Numbered from the stretch's first letter, positions 48,342 to 61,481 are shown. The stretch is 64,000 nt of DNA from Thuidium tamariscinum (GCA_947034885.2 OX344754.2:10857001-10921000), one strand, 5' to 3'. The notes: generated from the letters alone by a model not told the origin. Numbers and translations are program-made.

Positions 48342-48973
48342 ACTACTCCAAAACCATCAAAAAGAATGCCCATAATGGTCATCACATCACCTGAAGCAGT
48401 CACAATATTTCCTAATATGGTTGCAATATTTTTTTAAATAAACATGACATGATAGAATAAAAAAGTTAGTTCTTATAATGACTTTACATTGGAAAAAAAG
48501 AAGTTCCAAAATAAGTCTCTAATAGCTCCATGACCATCATACAAAGCATTGATTTGAGCCATTAATTTATCTAATGAAGTCTTGACCTCATTAATTAGAA
48601 AAAATCTACTATAGATTGATAGAAAATTATATTAGGTAGTTTTGTAGATGTCTACATTAAAAAGCGTTGGCTTGTCATAGGTTGATTTACCTTACACTTA
48701 AAAGCATTTGAATAAGTATTTTAGTATGATTCCCATTATTATATTTCAAAAAGGTTTTGTGCAATCATATAGGACAATCAAAAGGAAATTTTAGATTCTC
48801 ATAGAATGCATTATTTAGACATTGTTAATGTAAATTAAGTATGGATATTCAAAGTGCTAAAAATAATTGTTTCTATAGTTGACCCTAATCTCTTGTAAAT
48901 AGAATGAGTATATTTTAGACAAGAATCTATAGGGGTTGGTTTTAGAAAGGGTTTAGACTTAGGTGTTGTTACC

Positions 48974-49532
48974 TTAACCCTTTAGGGCCTAGTATGCCAA
49001 TTTTGGTTCTTTTAAATTGAATTTTGGGAATTGGAACACTCTCTTGGCCTTAGTTGCTCTTGAGGTATGAACAAGATGTGAGGGCACGGGTATTCTGCTT
49101 CTAATGAACCATTGTCCATCAAATTTGGAGCAATGATAATTTGTCTATGACAATTTGAAGTTGGAAATTTTAGAGTTTCAAAATGCACTATGGAACATGT
49201 TTCTCTATTGGATTGATTTGTGTATAACTAAAGAGAGCATGCCAACTTCACCTTAATGTTCAATATAATGAACTCTATTTTCAATAAAATTTTCATTGTA
49301 AAGTGAGCTTTTTTGTAATTACTATGATTTTTCAAAGACATAAACTTTAAAAAATCATATAAATTTCATTTTTTGTTCCAAAAATAATTAAAAATCACAT
49401 TAGGTAGAAGATATAAATTCTTATTTGTAGAAAAATAGTAATTTAAATTAAATTATAAAATTTTAATATGAAAATTTGATTCTAGAAGAATTCAAGAGGT
49501 TGCTTGGGGCTCCTTAGGCCCTAATGGGTTAA
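48974..49532. mobile_element. TTAA-flanked element (559 bp)
   Basis: It starts TTAACCCTTTAGGGCCTAGT and the reversed end is TTAACCCATTAGGGCCTAAG, with TTAA on both sides. The TIR is about 19 bp with two mismatches. The interior is AT-rich with no ORF. Confidence 0.85.
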
Positions 49533-49851
49533 AGAAACCAATTCTCTTTGCTTCTTTCAAACTTAGATTAGGTCCTAGGTCTCACCTTCATTTTGCATCA
49601 TAATGAAAAGAAAGTTTCATGCATGCTTTTAAAAAAAAGCATGTTATAGATATAAGGTGTCCGAATCAGGGTTGTTCTGTTAGACATATTTTTGGGTTTG
49701 GGCGTCGTGTTAGACGTCCGATGTCGCGTGTCGTATAAGACAATCTGTCACTACCCCGTCCCGTCCCGTCGCGCAAGGGTAAATTTTTTTACTGCGAAGT
49801 AAGAAGTTTTTGCCTACGTGGCAGGCTGTCCACGCTGACGTGGAAAGCGAG

Positions 49852-50150
49852 GCAGGGCGACTACGGGTGGGGCGACCGCGTCTCTGGTAAGGGCGACCGC
49901 GCATCCGATTTTCAAGGCGACTGCGGGTAGGCGACCGTGGGTGCAGAGGCGACCGCGGGTACGGGGATCAGGCGCGACTGCGGGTTTAAAATCCAGGGCA
50001 ACTGCGGCTCTTTCGCGACTGTGGGTGAAAGGGAAGGGCGACTTCGGGTATAGGGCGACCTCGGGTACAAGAGAAGGGCGACTTCTGGTGCAAGGCGACC
50101 TCGGGTGCAAGGCGACCGCGCCTCTGTCTTTGATGGCGACCGCGGGTGTT
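49852..50150. repeat. GC-rich array 1 of the GCGACCGCGGGT motif
   Basis: About 18 irregularly spaced variants of GGGCGACCGCGGGT lie in AT-rich DNA and are rich in CpG. Arrays 2 and 3 carry the same motif. ORFs drawn through it on either strand are artefacts of composition. Confidence 0.85.
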
Positions 50151-50806
50151 TTTTACCCCTAAATGCTCAAGGCCTTTGGGGGAGTTTCTAGGAATTTATT
50201 CTAAAGTGAAGAAAAAAATAACTTTATGATGAGCTTTAAGAAAGAAAATTTAAAATGTAACCATTCTAATTCAAACTAGACATGTCAGAGATCATTTAGG
50301 AAAACAAAACATGACTATATCACTTATGGATTGAAAGATTATAATGTTTAATCACTATAGTGTTCAAATTGCCAAAGAGATTTGAAGTCATTCAACCCTT
50401 CGTTTACAAGTCTAATCTAAAAAGTTTATGATTAAAAAAAATGGGATGAAAGGGCTTTACAAGCATAACCCCGGTCAATTTATGGCTTCTCAAAATGTAC
50501 TCTACAATCTTTTTCCTATATAACGTACAATTCCAATAGACTTTAATTTTGTTTGAAGTGTATACCGAGTTTGCCTTATAGAATGGTTTTAAAATATAAC
50601 TACCATTTTCAAAGTTTATTTATAGCATTGTGACCTTTTAAACTGCAATCCCTTGATTATTACTACAGGTCTACACTTCATTGTAGTTTTCATTTTAAAT
50701 AACAACAATATATTATACATTTTGAATTTTTTCTTGTAGGGGTGTGAGGGTGTGCCTCTAAAGGACCTTTGTGTTTGTGGTGCATTTCATTGAATTGACA
50801 CAATCA

Positions 50807-52697
50807 TTAACCCGTAAAGCCCTGAATTGCATTTCTAGGGATCTCACTACCTATTGAATTTGATTTTCTTTCCTTTGAAATTTTGACACAACATGTGCTC
50901 GCAATTTAGGGGAAAAGGACCAACAATATAATCCCTTTTGACTACACGATCAAAAAGTTAGGACATGACGTGTTGTTTCCTTTAAAATTGTGCGTAGCCC
51001 GGGCAACAAAAAAAAACTTCTTTAGAAATTGCGACATTAAGAAATAAAAATTTGAAAAATCTTTATTAGATTTTTATCTATGTGTAAACCTTCAAATCAT
51101 TCCATTTCAATAAATGAGTCAAAAGTTATGAGGAATTTTAGTTTGGGGTAGTCAATGGGTACTTATAGAATCTCTACTCTACCAAAAAAGTTTGAAATTC
51201 TTTATTTCATTCAATTTTTTATATTTTAGAAAAAATAGTGAAACATTGGATGAAGATTGTTTTTTACAATACTTTAACCAAAGTAATTGGCATTTGTCAT
51301 TTTTATAAATAATTTGTTGACAACTTAGTATTTTCAAGCATTTTCTATTTTTTTGTTGGTTCCTAACTTAATGTTTTTTCTCCCATATGTTGAACAATTC
51401 CAAATGATTAGAAATTTGTAGAATGTAGAGCATACATACCACTTTGATTCTAATATGAGTTTAAAGAATAACCATCAATTTTGAGTGTTTTTTATACTAA
51501 TGTCACCTTGTGAAGGGCAATTGGCCAATTGCCGGAAAAAAAAGGGGTTTTGCTAGTACAAATGTTAATATCTTGCAATGTACACGGTGAAGATTTTCTC
51601 CACATCTTCTGAAACCATCCCACAAGAATATCTCACCATTTCATATGTCACAACAAAAATTTCAAAAACATTGCACTTGTATTACAAAACGCAATTTTGG
51701 AGCAATTTGGGTAGAAATATACTTAGTTAAAAATCTTGTGAGGTTAACCCCTAAATGTTTTGGACCATGTTTTCCCCAAAACCGCTTCAAAATTGTCATT
51801 TCTTAGATAACTACCAAATTTTAAGAAAAAAACATTTTTAGACAAAAATAACCGTAGGATCTTTTAGAATACAAGTTTGGAAAGATGTGAAAAAAATTTC
51901 AGCAACTTCCGCCGTGTAGATTGCAAGATATTAGTGTTTGAAGTGACAAAAATCATTTTTTTACCACTTCGGAAATCCGGGCAGCTGCACTTCAAAAGAC
52001 CATATCTGTATGGAAAAATGTCTGAAATGATTGTAACTCTTTGGAATTATTCTTCAAGTGAAGTTGGCTACATGCTTGAAAAATTTCAGATCATTTGGAA
52101 TTGTACAACATATAGGAAAAAAATATTAAGTAGAAAGAAGTAGAAAATGAGCCAAAATACTAAATTATTAACAATTTATTTATAGAATTAAAAAAAGACA
52201 ATCCCAATGGTTGTAATGTTGTGTTAAATAGTATACATCCAATGTTATTATTTTTTTTCAAAAATATTAAAAATTAAATTAAATAAAGAATTTCAAACTT
52301 TTTATGTAGTGTAGAGATTCTATAACTAGCCGCAAACTACCTCAAACTAAAAATCCTCATAACTTTTGACTCATTAATCAAAATGGAATGATTCAAAGCT
52401 TTACACTTAGATAAAAATCAAATAAACCAATTTCAAATTTAAACTTCTTAAAAAAGTAATTTTTACAAAAGTTTTTTTTGCTGCCCGGGTTGCCCGCCGA
52501 ACACATGAAACAACATATCATGTCATAACTTTTTAATTATGTAGTCAAAAGTCATGAAAATTGTTGGGCCCTAAAGCTACTCCTCGGGCACATGTTGTGT
52601 GAAAATTTAAAAGAAAAAAAATAAAAACTCCATCCGTAGTGAGCTGCCCAAAATCGCTATGTTGCCAAAAAACGCCGTTTGGTCCTTTAGGGGTTAA
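50807..52697. mobile_element. TTAA-flanked foldback element (1.9 kb)
   Basis: It starts TTAACCCGTAAAGCCCTGAA and the reversed end is TTAACCCCTAAAGGACCAAA, with TTAA at both ends. Left and right halves are inverted copies: TTTGAAATTCTTTATTTCATTCAATTT near 51190 pairs with the stretch near 52275, and GTCAAAAGTTATGAGGAATTTTAG near 51120 pairs with the one near 52350. A third terminus, TTAACCCCTAAATG, sits at the centre (51744). It may therefore be two single elements head to head. It has no transposase. Confidence 0.8.
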
Positions 52698-52910
52698 CCA
52701 ACTAAACCAAAGGCTAGAAAATAATAAAATAACCCCAAAGTTAATATGTCGAAATACGATGAAAATGCCTAGTAAGGTGCTACAACATATCAATATGTAA
52801 GGTACTAAAATACTAGGCTATAAACTTCCGCTAGAAATCTTTTCAAAAAAACATTTTTGGAAGATATAGTGGGACTAATTTACCTTCCAAACAATTGGAC
52901 TAATATCTAG

Positions 52911-55900
52911 TTACAAACAAAAATCTGAATCATTCTGCACTTCGTCAGCATTAGGGTCCGTATCTTCGCGCGATGCGTAACCAGCATCTGTGTCGCTATC
53001 GTGGCTTGAGCTATCATTCTCGTCCTCTTCTCTTGCTATTGGTTCTGGTTGTATTTCTCTTTCCACCTCTAAGGTCAAATTCCGCACAACTATGTCTTGA
53101 CTACCAGGAATCGCAGTCTGGACTAGTCGTTTTGTGGGACGCGTTGCATCAATAATTCCATCAACTACAGATTCAGGACCTGCTTGAACCGCTATTGATT
53201 GGCTTGATTGCTGGACCGCTTGCGTGGAGCACCCTGCCCCAAGCCTACAAGGTTCCACAACTTGATTTGCACGCTTCAGATGTCTGAGTGTCCTTTCATC
53301 TACTCTTCTAATGCGCCTTTTTTTACTTTTGTTTCTATTGTTGCTGTTGCGTAGTCGTTCTTCCAACGATATTTCTCTTGGCTTAGACACTGGGGTTGGT
53401 TGGGTGGCTTGTGGAGCGGACTCGGGGACTTCTTCATTGATGCTGGATAGTGGACCTCCATCCAAAGGCGCCCTTGTCGATGAACTAGGGGCCGATCTTC
53501 TGACTCTACCTTGGCTTATATCTTCACCTCTGGGCGCACGGCCCCTTATAGAAGGAGTTGTGACTGACCTTCTGACTGTAGTCTGCCCTGTATATCCACC
53601 TCGAGTCAAGGAAACATTCCGACTACGGTTGAGGATGGTATTCAGTGGCGCATCTGAATCATACTCAGCTGCCTCCGTTGTTTGTATGGTCGGTGAATTC
53701 ATTGCTACCGAAATAGGAGTTACTTCTTCTACAACCTCTTCAATGTGATCCACCTCTTCTTCTGCTTCAATTCTCGCATTGATTGGTGCAATGTTTCCAA
53801 TATTCATTTGCTCTGCTTGAAGGAATACGTGTTGGTACTGGAGATGTTGGTACTGGAGATGTTTCTTGAACATCTGAGGCAGGCATTTGATTATCTGCTT
53901 GTTCGTTGTTGTCAGAAGGTGTTCTTGCCGCGATTCGTGGTGAAACTGTGCCCCAATTTCCGACCCACGCATCATCAGGGTTCTGCTCTGGAGAACGAAA
54001 AAGTTCTTCCTCAGCAACACCTTCCGCATCATTGCCACTTGCAAATGTGTTTCCATATCGATATGGCGGTGGACTTGGTGGAGGTGGGACCATATCTACC
54101 CATTCATTGTGATCGCGCAAGAGATCTTCTTCTTCTCTTCAGACTAAATTATCTTCGATAAAATCAAAATAACCCTCGTCCTCCGATCCTGAAGGCATAG
54201 GCTCGTCCCTCTCTTCATCAGTGTCTCCATCCACGAGGACCCTTTCATAAAATTGAGCAACATTGTACCCACGCTTTTGACGTTCCAAGTGGCAGTTAGC
54301 ATAAATGTACACCAAATCTTGAGCCTTCTTTGTGGTCAAACGATTTCGCGTTTTACTGTGCACGAATGAATACATGCTCTAGTTTCGTTCACATGAAGAT
54401 GCTGAACAAGTCAACCCTAGAATTCTCTTTGCAATCTTCGGAAGAGCATCGCCGCCTACATGATTCCACCATTGATGGGGTTCTAAATTGGTCTCTGTGA
54501 TGTCGAGAACCTCTTCTCGGGGATCAAATGGCCCTGTCTTCTCTTCAAATTGGATAAGCTCTTGCATTGCCACGACCACTGAAACTCCTAATGATGGAGC
54601 TAGTTTTTGTATGACTCGATTCAAAGCTGCTTTGGCTGCCCCATCGTTTTGAATTTCTTCTACTACTGCCAAAAACGGATTCAAGAGTGCTCCTGCATAG
54701 TGGAGGTCCATTCGCATTAACTTCCAACGAGCTTCAAATTTCTTCTCGTAACGCGTTGCAACCACAGGGTCTAAAAGAAATGGAGGATCCCTGAGAGCAT
54801 ACACGTGTTTCTTCAACTCGAACATTATCAACCAAGCTTTTGGCATTGCTGGTTTTTTGCCATCAAAGTGTCGTAGAGCAATGAGTACTGGCTCTATCAT
54901 AAACACGAAATTCTTGCATTTTGACCAAAACCTTTCAGAATGAATGTTTAGCCGAACATCCATTGCTTTGCGCCTAATGGTACCTCCATTAGTCCGATTC
55001 TGCAAACTGAACTCGAACGTCATGTAAGCGTCATCTGCAACCACGGTTTACAAAGCTTGTTTGCAATCAAGCAGACGGTCTACCATAAGGAAATTGGTGG
55101 CAAACCGTGTCAAAGTAGGCAGCCTAAGCATTTTGTTTGGAGAATGTTTCCGAAACAAAGCCATAGTGAAATGGTATTTCCTGATATGCTTCACCATTGT
55201 CCTACACTCGCTTACCAAATCCTTCATCGTTTGAGACTTTCCCCAATCTTCCAAAAGCAAATCCAAGATGTGAGCCGCACACCCTTGTTTGTACATGTGG
55301 GGATATTTCAGTAACAAACATGACATAGTTCCAATCATTACTGAAGTATTGTCTGTACACAATTGCACAATATTTGAAGGACCGGCCTTGTCTATGTACT
55401 TCGACATTAAAGCTGTCGTGTAGGCAATGTCCTTCTTTGCTCCCGTACTGTCCTCTGATCCCAAAAACACATCCCCTACTGGACAAACGAGCATCACGTT
55501 CATCAACGGTCGCCTATTGGTATCTGACCACCCATCTGAACAAATAGTTGCTCCATATTGCGCAATAGAGTTCTTTGTCCGGTCATTGACCATTTTTTGG
55601 ACAACTTCTTTCTTCACATCAATCATTCTGGTTCGCAATGCGTTGAATGCTGGTGGACGATATAAAATTCCAGTTGCTGCAATTTCCTTCACTGCATTTA
55701 TAAATGCAGGGTGTCGCGTGACGTTGAATGCAATATTGGCTTCATAAAAAAATGAAGCCCACGTCGCATCCAACTTTTGTCTCAAGCCATTTGTAATGCT
55801 TCATCCATACTTCTTTGACGAGAAACCACAAGGCGGCTTCCTGTTCTATCAACCGTACTTGGAGTAGAATCCACTGAATCTGGGGTAGGGTTTGTCGGGC

Positions 55901-56294
55901 CGGTTGGACCCGTTGGATTTGAAGAACCACCCACCTCACCACCCTCTACCTCTTGAATGAGGGATTCTGCCGCACCAATGGCCTGATTGCCCACAAATGG
56001 TGTTTCAAACATTTCTTCAAAGCTCATGGCTTTTGGAACCACTCCGTCGCAAGTCCTAAACTTTTCGAGTGCACTTCTAGGGATTTTTGGACAACGTTCT
56101 GCTGTTGCCGAGCCACCATATCCAAAGTGACTAAATGCCCTTTTCCGCACAAAGACTTTGCTCCACCCGCAAAACATACATTTCCGAGAATAGGATGATT
56201 GATCATTTGGAATGCATGGTATAAGCCAAGGGTCCCAATCTTTTGTAGCCCTACGCGTATCGGGCCGACCTTGACCACCACCTGGGACAACCAT
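52911..56294 (-). pseudogene. Broken hAT-family transposase (BED finger + DUF659 + dimerisation) with a long tail
   Basis: Reading 5' to 3': start MVVPGGGQGRPD at 56294, then a BED-type zinc finger (CMFC ... SHF ... RCPK). A frameshift lies near 55785, followed by DUF659 with TICSDGWSDTNRRPLMNVML and CAAHILDLLLEDWGKS. TAA is at 55050-55048, then the hAT dimerisation region (QWWNHVGGDALPKIAKRILG ... SSCERN). TAG at 54381-54379 probably replaces the usual Trp of CERNWS, and TGA is at 54141-54139. The frame then runs through a disordered Pro/Ser/Glu/Arg tail, shifts near 53800, and continues to 52911. hAT transposases cut and paste DNA in the nucleus. This copy cannot make one intact protein. 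The tail of some 400-480 residues is unusual, because most hAT proteins end soon after the dimerisation domain. Confidence 0.88.
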
Positions 56295-56550
56295 GGTGTG
56301 AATCCACAATGAGTTTCACCCCCAAAAAATCGATCCAAGAATCCAGTAACGAGGAAAAAGTTATGACAATGCTACCTACTATGAGAGGGTTTTTAAACCC
56401 CCTCAAAGCAAGGTTCTTGCCCTTCAATGAACCAAAACATCCGCAAGAAGCCTCTTTCGAAGGTTCAAGGCTAGAGTCTAATCACTGAAGCAAGGTAATC
56501 CCTCAGTGTATCAGCTGCAGTTTTATACTTTGTGCACCTGCTGTCGCCAC

Positions 56551-56920
56551 AGGGGCGACTGCGGGTAAAGGGTGACTACGGGTAAAGGGCGACCGCGGGT
56601 GGGGGGCGACCGCAAGTAATGGGGGCAACGGCGACTGCAAGGATGACCACACGTATGAGGGCGACTGCGGGTAGTGGGGCGACCGCGCGTAGTCAGGGCG
56701 ACCGCGCGTGGAAGGGCGACCGCGGGACAGGGTGAGCGGGAAATTGGAACTGCTGAAAATGACCCGCGGTCGCCCCAAGCGCGGTCACCCTACCCGGACG
56801 GGCGACCGCGCATGGAGGTGGCGGGTGGCAGTTCTGGCACCCGAGGTCGCCCCTGACCCGCGGTCGCACCTTTGCAGGTTTTCAATTTTTTTAAGCGCGG
56901 TTGCTGTACACGCGGTCGCC
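56551..56920. repeat. GC-rich array 2 of the GCGACCGCGGGT motif
   Basis: The motif runs forward from 56551 to about 56740 and reversed after about 56760. Two hAT-like CAGGGGCGAC termini face each other inside it (CAGGGGCGACTGCGGGT at 56552 and its reverse near 56855). It lies about 250 bp upstream of the hAT transposase start. Confidence 0.85.
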
Positions 56921-57284
56921 TTACAGGACCAGCTGGCCTGAGTAAGGTGGACAGTTATTAACCCAGCTGTTACAGGTATTATTTGAGAGATTCGGAGATT
57001 CCTCCTAGTTCCACATTATATCCCACTTCATTGTCATTAAAAGCAGCATCTAAATTACAATGTAGCAATACTTACTCCAAAGTGATTTATCATTTGATGC
57101 ACATAGAAACTTTTAAAGGTATTTCCAACCCCTTCACCACCAAGCCCTATTGGATCTTTCTCCAAGAAATCATGAACCTTCAAACCTCGATAAAAAATAT
57201 CATACTTTTACTTAGGAATGTTGAGTTCTATGAGAGCTCAATTATGGAGGAGGACAACCCTAAATTTCATGATATTTCAAATGC

Positions 57285-58052
57285 TTAATCCCTAAAGGAC
57301 TAAGAAGACACAATGTGTCATCTTCAAAGTTTTCAATGGCAATTTCTTGTAAGGGTGAAGCAAATCTCAGTATGTTGTAAACTAAGATATTGTAGAAAAA
57401 TAAGTTTGCATACTTTTGGCATTTTATGATTTCCTCATTTTGAATGTGAAAAGGAGTTAAAATTCATTTAGGAAATGTAGTCGGGAATGTAGTGTGGTAG
57501 AAAAAAGAAGCAAAAATAATGTTTTTTCATGATTTGAAATTTTCTAGAGATGTTCTAAAAAATATGATGATAAACATTACTTGTTGAATTTCAAAAATTT
57601 ATCCACATATAAATTTTTAAGAATTTTGTAAGATCCAAATATCCAATTTGCTTTGATTTGACTTCTCTAGTCTTCATGTTCGAAAATGTGTACAAATGTG
57701 ATGGCCTTTCTAATTTTTCAAAAATTTTAATATGATAATACTAAATTTTCTTTAGACTCCAAATAAATTTTTCTAAGGGGTTAAAATATCTATATTCATC
57801 TTTTTATAAATTTGTTTCTCCCAAAACTACGTTTCTGGCCCATGATGTTGATCATCAAGAATTGCTATAATCTAAAGATGTAACCATTGAAATGTTCTAC
57901 AATTAATTCCATACATGCTAGATATAATCATTTTTACTTTTGTACAGTTAAAATTTAAAAAAATTATAACACCTATGTGCCCAAAAATATTGAAGGATAG
58001 AATTGATTGAAATCCTCCATTGTCAAAACCGTTTTAGTCTTGTAGGGATTAA
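57285..58052. mobile_element. TTAA-flanked element (768 bp)
   Basis: It starts TTAATCCCTAAAGGACTAAG and the reversed end is TTAATCCCTACAAGACTAAA, with TTAA at both ends. It has an AT-rich interior and no ORF. Confidence 0.8.
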
Positions 58053-58379
58053 AAGAATGCAATATTGCAATTGCACAAAAAATTTGTAGTTAATAGACAC
58101 TTGAGCAGAATGCTACTTCAATGTTGGAAAATTATAAATTATAAATTGAAGTTATACATATATCTTTTAGTAAATGGCAAACACCATTGTATTAGAAATG
58201 AACATTTAGACCAAAAGCATTTGAGCCAGAAGGGGTGAACAATAAAAATGAGTTATACTATAGTGAAACTAATGCAAATATTTGAATGCAATTCAATGGA
58301 CACACTCCAAGAATGAATTTTAAGCCTTTAGGTGATTTGAATATGGTAGTTTTGACAATTGCTAATTTTAATTCAAATA

Positions 58380-58900
58380 ATAGATTTTAGGAAAAAATAT
58401 GAATTTAGGCACATATAATTGTAAGATCCTATATTACACTAGTTTGAGAAGATGTGGAGGAAAGTTAACCAATTTTCTACTATGAAAATTGCCAAGATAT
58501 TAACATTTGAATTGATTGTAATTCTTTTGAGGGCCTTGTGATGTATGAAAACCTAGGAAGTTGCACTTCATACAATCACATTTGTATAAAATAATTGTCG
58601 TAAATGGTGTTTCTTTTCTATACCAATGTTCAAAGGCAATTCATAATATGCTTGAAAATTTTTTTAGGCAAACTACAAGTGTATAACATTTTTGGAAAAT
58701 ATATGTCAGTACATAGGAATATAGAATGATTTCAAATAGTAAGTTGTTAAGAGTTGAATTACATAGAATTGAAAATGCCAATTCCAATGGTAATTATTAT
58801 CCTACATCTAATATTTCAATTTCTGTTATAAATTTTGAATATTGAATTAAATGAAGAACTTTACAGAATTTATTGTGCATTTGTTGATTAGAAAACTAGG
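58380..58900. repeat. Fragment of TTAA-element interior
   Basis: It shares ordered stretches with 51840-52310 and 25140-25620, such as GTGGAGGAAAGTTAACC / GCCAAGATATTAACATTTGAA and TTGAATTAAATGAAGAACTTT. The ends are missing. Confidence 0.5.
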
Positions 58901-58944
58901 AAATCCCTAACAACCCTTAATCAAAATCCCTCTTAACGATCATG

Positions 58945-59207
58945 ACGGATGCTACTATATGAGTCTAAAAATGTGAATCCCCAAGACTATTCACCTATAG
59001 TATAGGTGTTTAAATCATAGAAACTTTTTATAATTAGAGATTTCTAGTGTGATTATACTATACACACTTATATTATAGGTGCATATGTTATAAACACATT
59101 GAAATATTCAATAGTTGTGGGATACCTACTTATATGAGTTATATCAATAATCAAGGCTCACATACTTGCATTTCTATCTTCTCATGCTAGCATTTAAGTA
59201 ACAAAAT
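58945..59207. mobile_element. Uninterrupted relative of the 15902-16420 MITE
   Basis: It shares CACCTATAGTATAGGTGTTTA, ACACTTATATTATAGGTG and the right end AAGGCTCACATAC...CATGCTAGCA with the 15.9-kb element, but lacks the inserted CATTAGA element. Confidence 0.65.
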
Positions 59208-59924
59208 CAAATTAAAAAATCACATTCGAAATTCATTTTGAAAATTTGTAGAGCACTTATTTCAAAGCCCAAAACTTATTGGGGTTATGCATCTCCAATG
59301 TTTGTATCTCATTTTTTCGGTGACCAAATTATTTAAATTGAACATATGAAAAGAGGATTGTAAAATTGTGCATGTGTTTTGCAAATTTAACACACTTGTG
59401 ATCAAACATTATAATCTCTCATCCATAAGTGATAATATTCTATTTTCTTTACCTTGATAACCTCTAATATGCATAGTTTAAATTTATATGCTTATAATGT
59501 AAAGAAAATTGATGAAGCATATGAAAAATTATCCTATTCCTAAAAACTAAAAAGGAATATGAAAGTTGCATGTACGAAAATGTATTAATTGAAAGAAACA
59601 TCTATTTTATGAAATTTAGATATAGACACTTTCTTCATAAAAATTTGAAATGTCTACATATCACATATTGAGCATTTTATGGAGATGCTTTTTGAAAGAT
59701 TTAATGAGCATTTTGGATGTTTAAAAAAAACCCGTCAACATGCAAATGAAGGAATATGAATTCTTTTGCATCCATACACATCAATGATAGAAATGAAACA
59801 CCCCAAGTTTGCAAAATAATACTAAAAAACAATAGTAGCCTTTTTATATATACATGTTTACAAAAGTCATAAGTCCTCCAAAAATTGCTAGCACTGCTAG
59901 CCCCCCAAAACATCATACAACATT
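59208..59924. other. AT-rich intergenic DNA, no gene seen
   Basis: Only short random frames. No repeat recognised. Confidence 0.45.
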
Positions 59925-61403
59925 CTACTTGCTTTGTTCATCTGTCTTTAGCCTTTTCTTAGCTTCCATGTCTTTCTTCGCCTCCTTGTAGGCACTATCC
60001 AAATTGGATTGAAGAGGAAAATCCCACCATTTATTTTTCATGTACTCTTTCTTCAAATTTTGTGCATTGAGCAAAGTCATCTTCTTCTTCTCCACTTCCC
60101 CCACCACATCACTTTCCAATGCGAGAGCATTAGTTAACTTCTTCTTCAGGTCCTCTGCTTCCAACTTCAATGTCTCATGTTGCCTCTCATGATCTTCAGA
60201 ATCTTGTATATCAACAATACGATCAAGAGGGGCTTTGTCCTTCATTTTCTGAAGGTCACGTAATTTTGATTGTGCACCTTCAAGAGATCTTTTTCCATTT
60301 TCCAAGCACTCAGCTTCGATGCGACAATCTTCCTTGAGTTTAGCCAATCGTTCTTCTACAAATTTGTTAGTTGAAGAACTAGAACTTTCACCCTCTAAAA
60401 CGGAGAAGTTCAGATAGAATGCTTCCAAGTTCATCATTTGCTCATGTTGCTGGGACAAATGAATTCGTCCCGATTCAATGAGGGCTTCAAGGTTTGGAAA
60501 ATCATCAGAAGTATTAGCCACTGCCCCTTCCTCCAAAGTCCTTTTCTCTTCATTTGCTTTATCCAACTCTTCAAGCACCATCTTCAATTGGACGATACAA
60601 AAGTCTTTGATTTGAATATCTTCGTTGGCCTCCACACTTGCAGCTTCAACAGATCCTTCAATTCTTGGCATCCCTTCCAATGAAGGCAATGTCAACGAGG
60701 GGCCCGCCTCCACTTCCCCCTCCTCCAAAGGCTCCAAATTGGCCAATGTCTCACCCACATGTGGCAGTCCAACATCCACCAACTCATCTTCACTACTTTC
60801 GTGATCTGACCACACAAACTCATTGTTCAGAACTTCATTCTTGATGAAAATCTTTTTCCCTTTGAAACCTTCACGTGGGTTAGGGGAGGGACCCGCCCTA
60901 GGAATGTCCTTGGTTGACGGTTTTTGGACAAGCTTTGCTCCCTTGATGGTGTTCCAATCCACCCTTCATTGAAGAATAACTTCCGCGTACACCATCTCAC
61001 ACAGAAACAAGGGAATTTCATTCCGAGGCACACTTCGTGTCTTGTACAAGTATCGATATACTTCGATACATCTTTGTACAAATCCATCATGAGTGCAAGC
61101 ATGAAGATTTGCCATGTTTGACTTCAAGTGGATTTTGTGTCGATGATAGGGGAAAAGCTTATCGATGTGGCACCATTGTACAAATGCCCTACAAGTGGTC
61201 GTGGTCCAAAAGCCTTCGATCCTCTCCCAACCTCGATGAGCCACGACATTAGAGTCCACAAGGACGTGTCGTTGTCTTCTTTGCATCTTGCCTTTGGCTT
61301 TACGGTTCCTCCGGGTGGCGTCCATTGGATTGAAGTAGATGGAGGTATTAAGAAATACCAAAATGCGATAATAGCTGCCCCAATAGATGCACGAACCGCA
61401 CAA
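59925..61403 (-). pseudogene. Coiled-coil protein of unknown family, frame broken by one TGA
   Basis: One frame runs from an ATG at 61403 to a stop at 59925, about 490 codons, interrupted only by TGA at 60968-60966. The N-terminal part (145 codons) holds basic residues (RRNRKAKGKMQRRQRH) and WCHIDKLFPYHRHKIHLK and looks globular. The C-terminal part (about 345 codons) is charged: an acidic stretch (SDHESSEDELVDVG), then heptad-like segments (KFVEERLAKLKEDCRIEAEC, LKLEAEDLKKKLTNALALES) typical of coiled coils, ending RLKTDEQSK. I know no family. Like the hAT relic it has a GCGACCGCGGGT array just upstream, so it may be an accessory ORF of a mobile element. Alternatively, the TGA may be spliced out. 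Confidence 0.5.
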
Positions 61404-61481
61404 TCACAGTAAAAAAAACCAAGTACTGGACACGCAGTCAGCCACGAGAAGCGGGTGACAAAGCAGTGTGCAGCGCTGGAA

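Noticed and set aside
49710..50162. ORFs through the GC-rich arrays (also at 56503-56941 and 61466-61835)
   Set aside because: They repeat short Arg/Pro/Gly words and follow from the GCGACCGCGGGT motif on either strand.
50807..52697. Search for a transposase inside the TTAA elements
   Set aside because: All frames are closed by frequent stops and no DDE-like segment is visible. The copies are non-autonomous.
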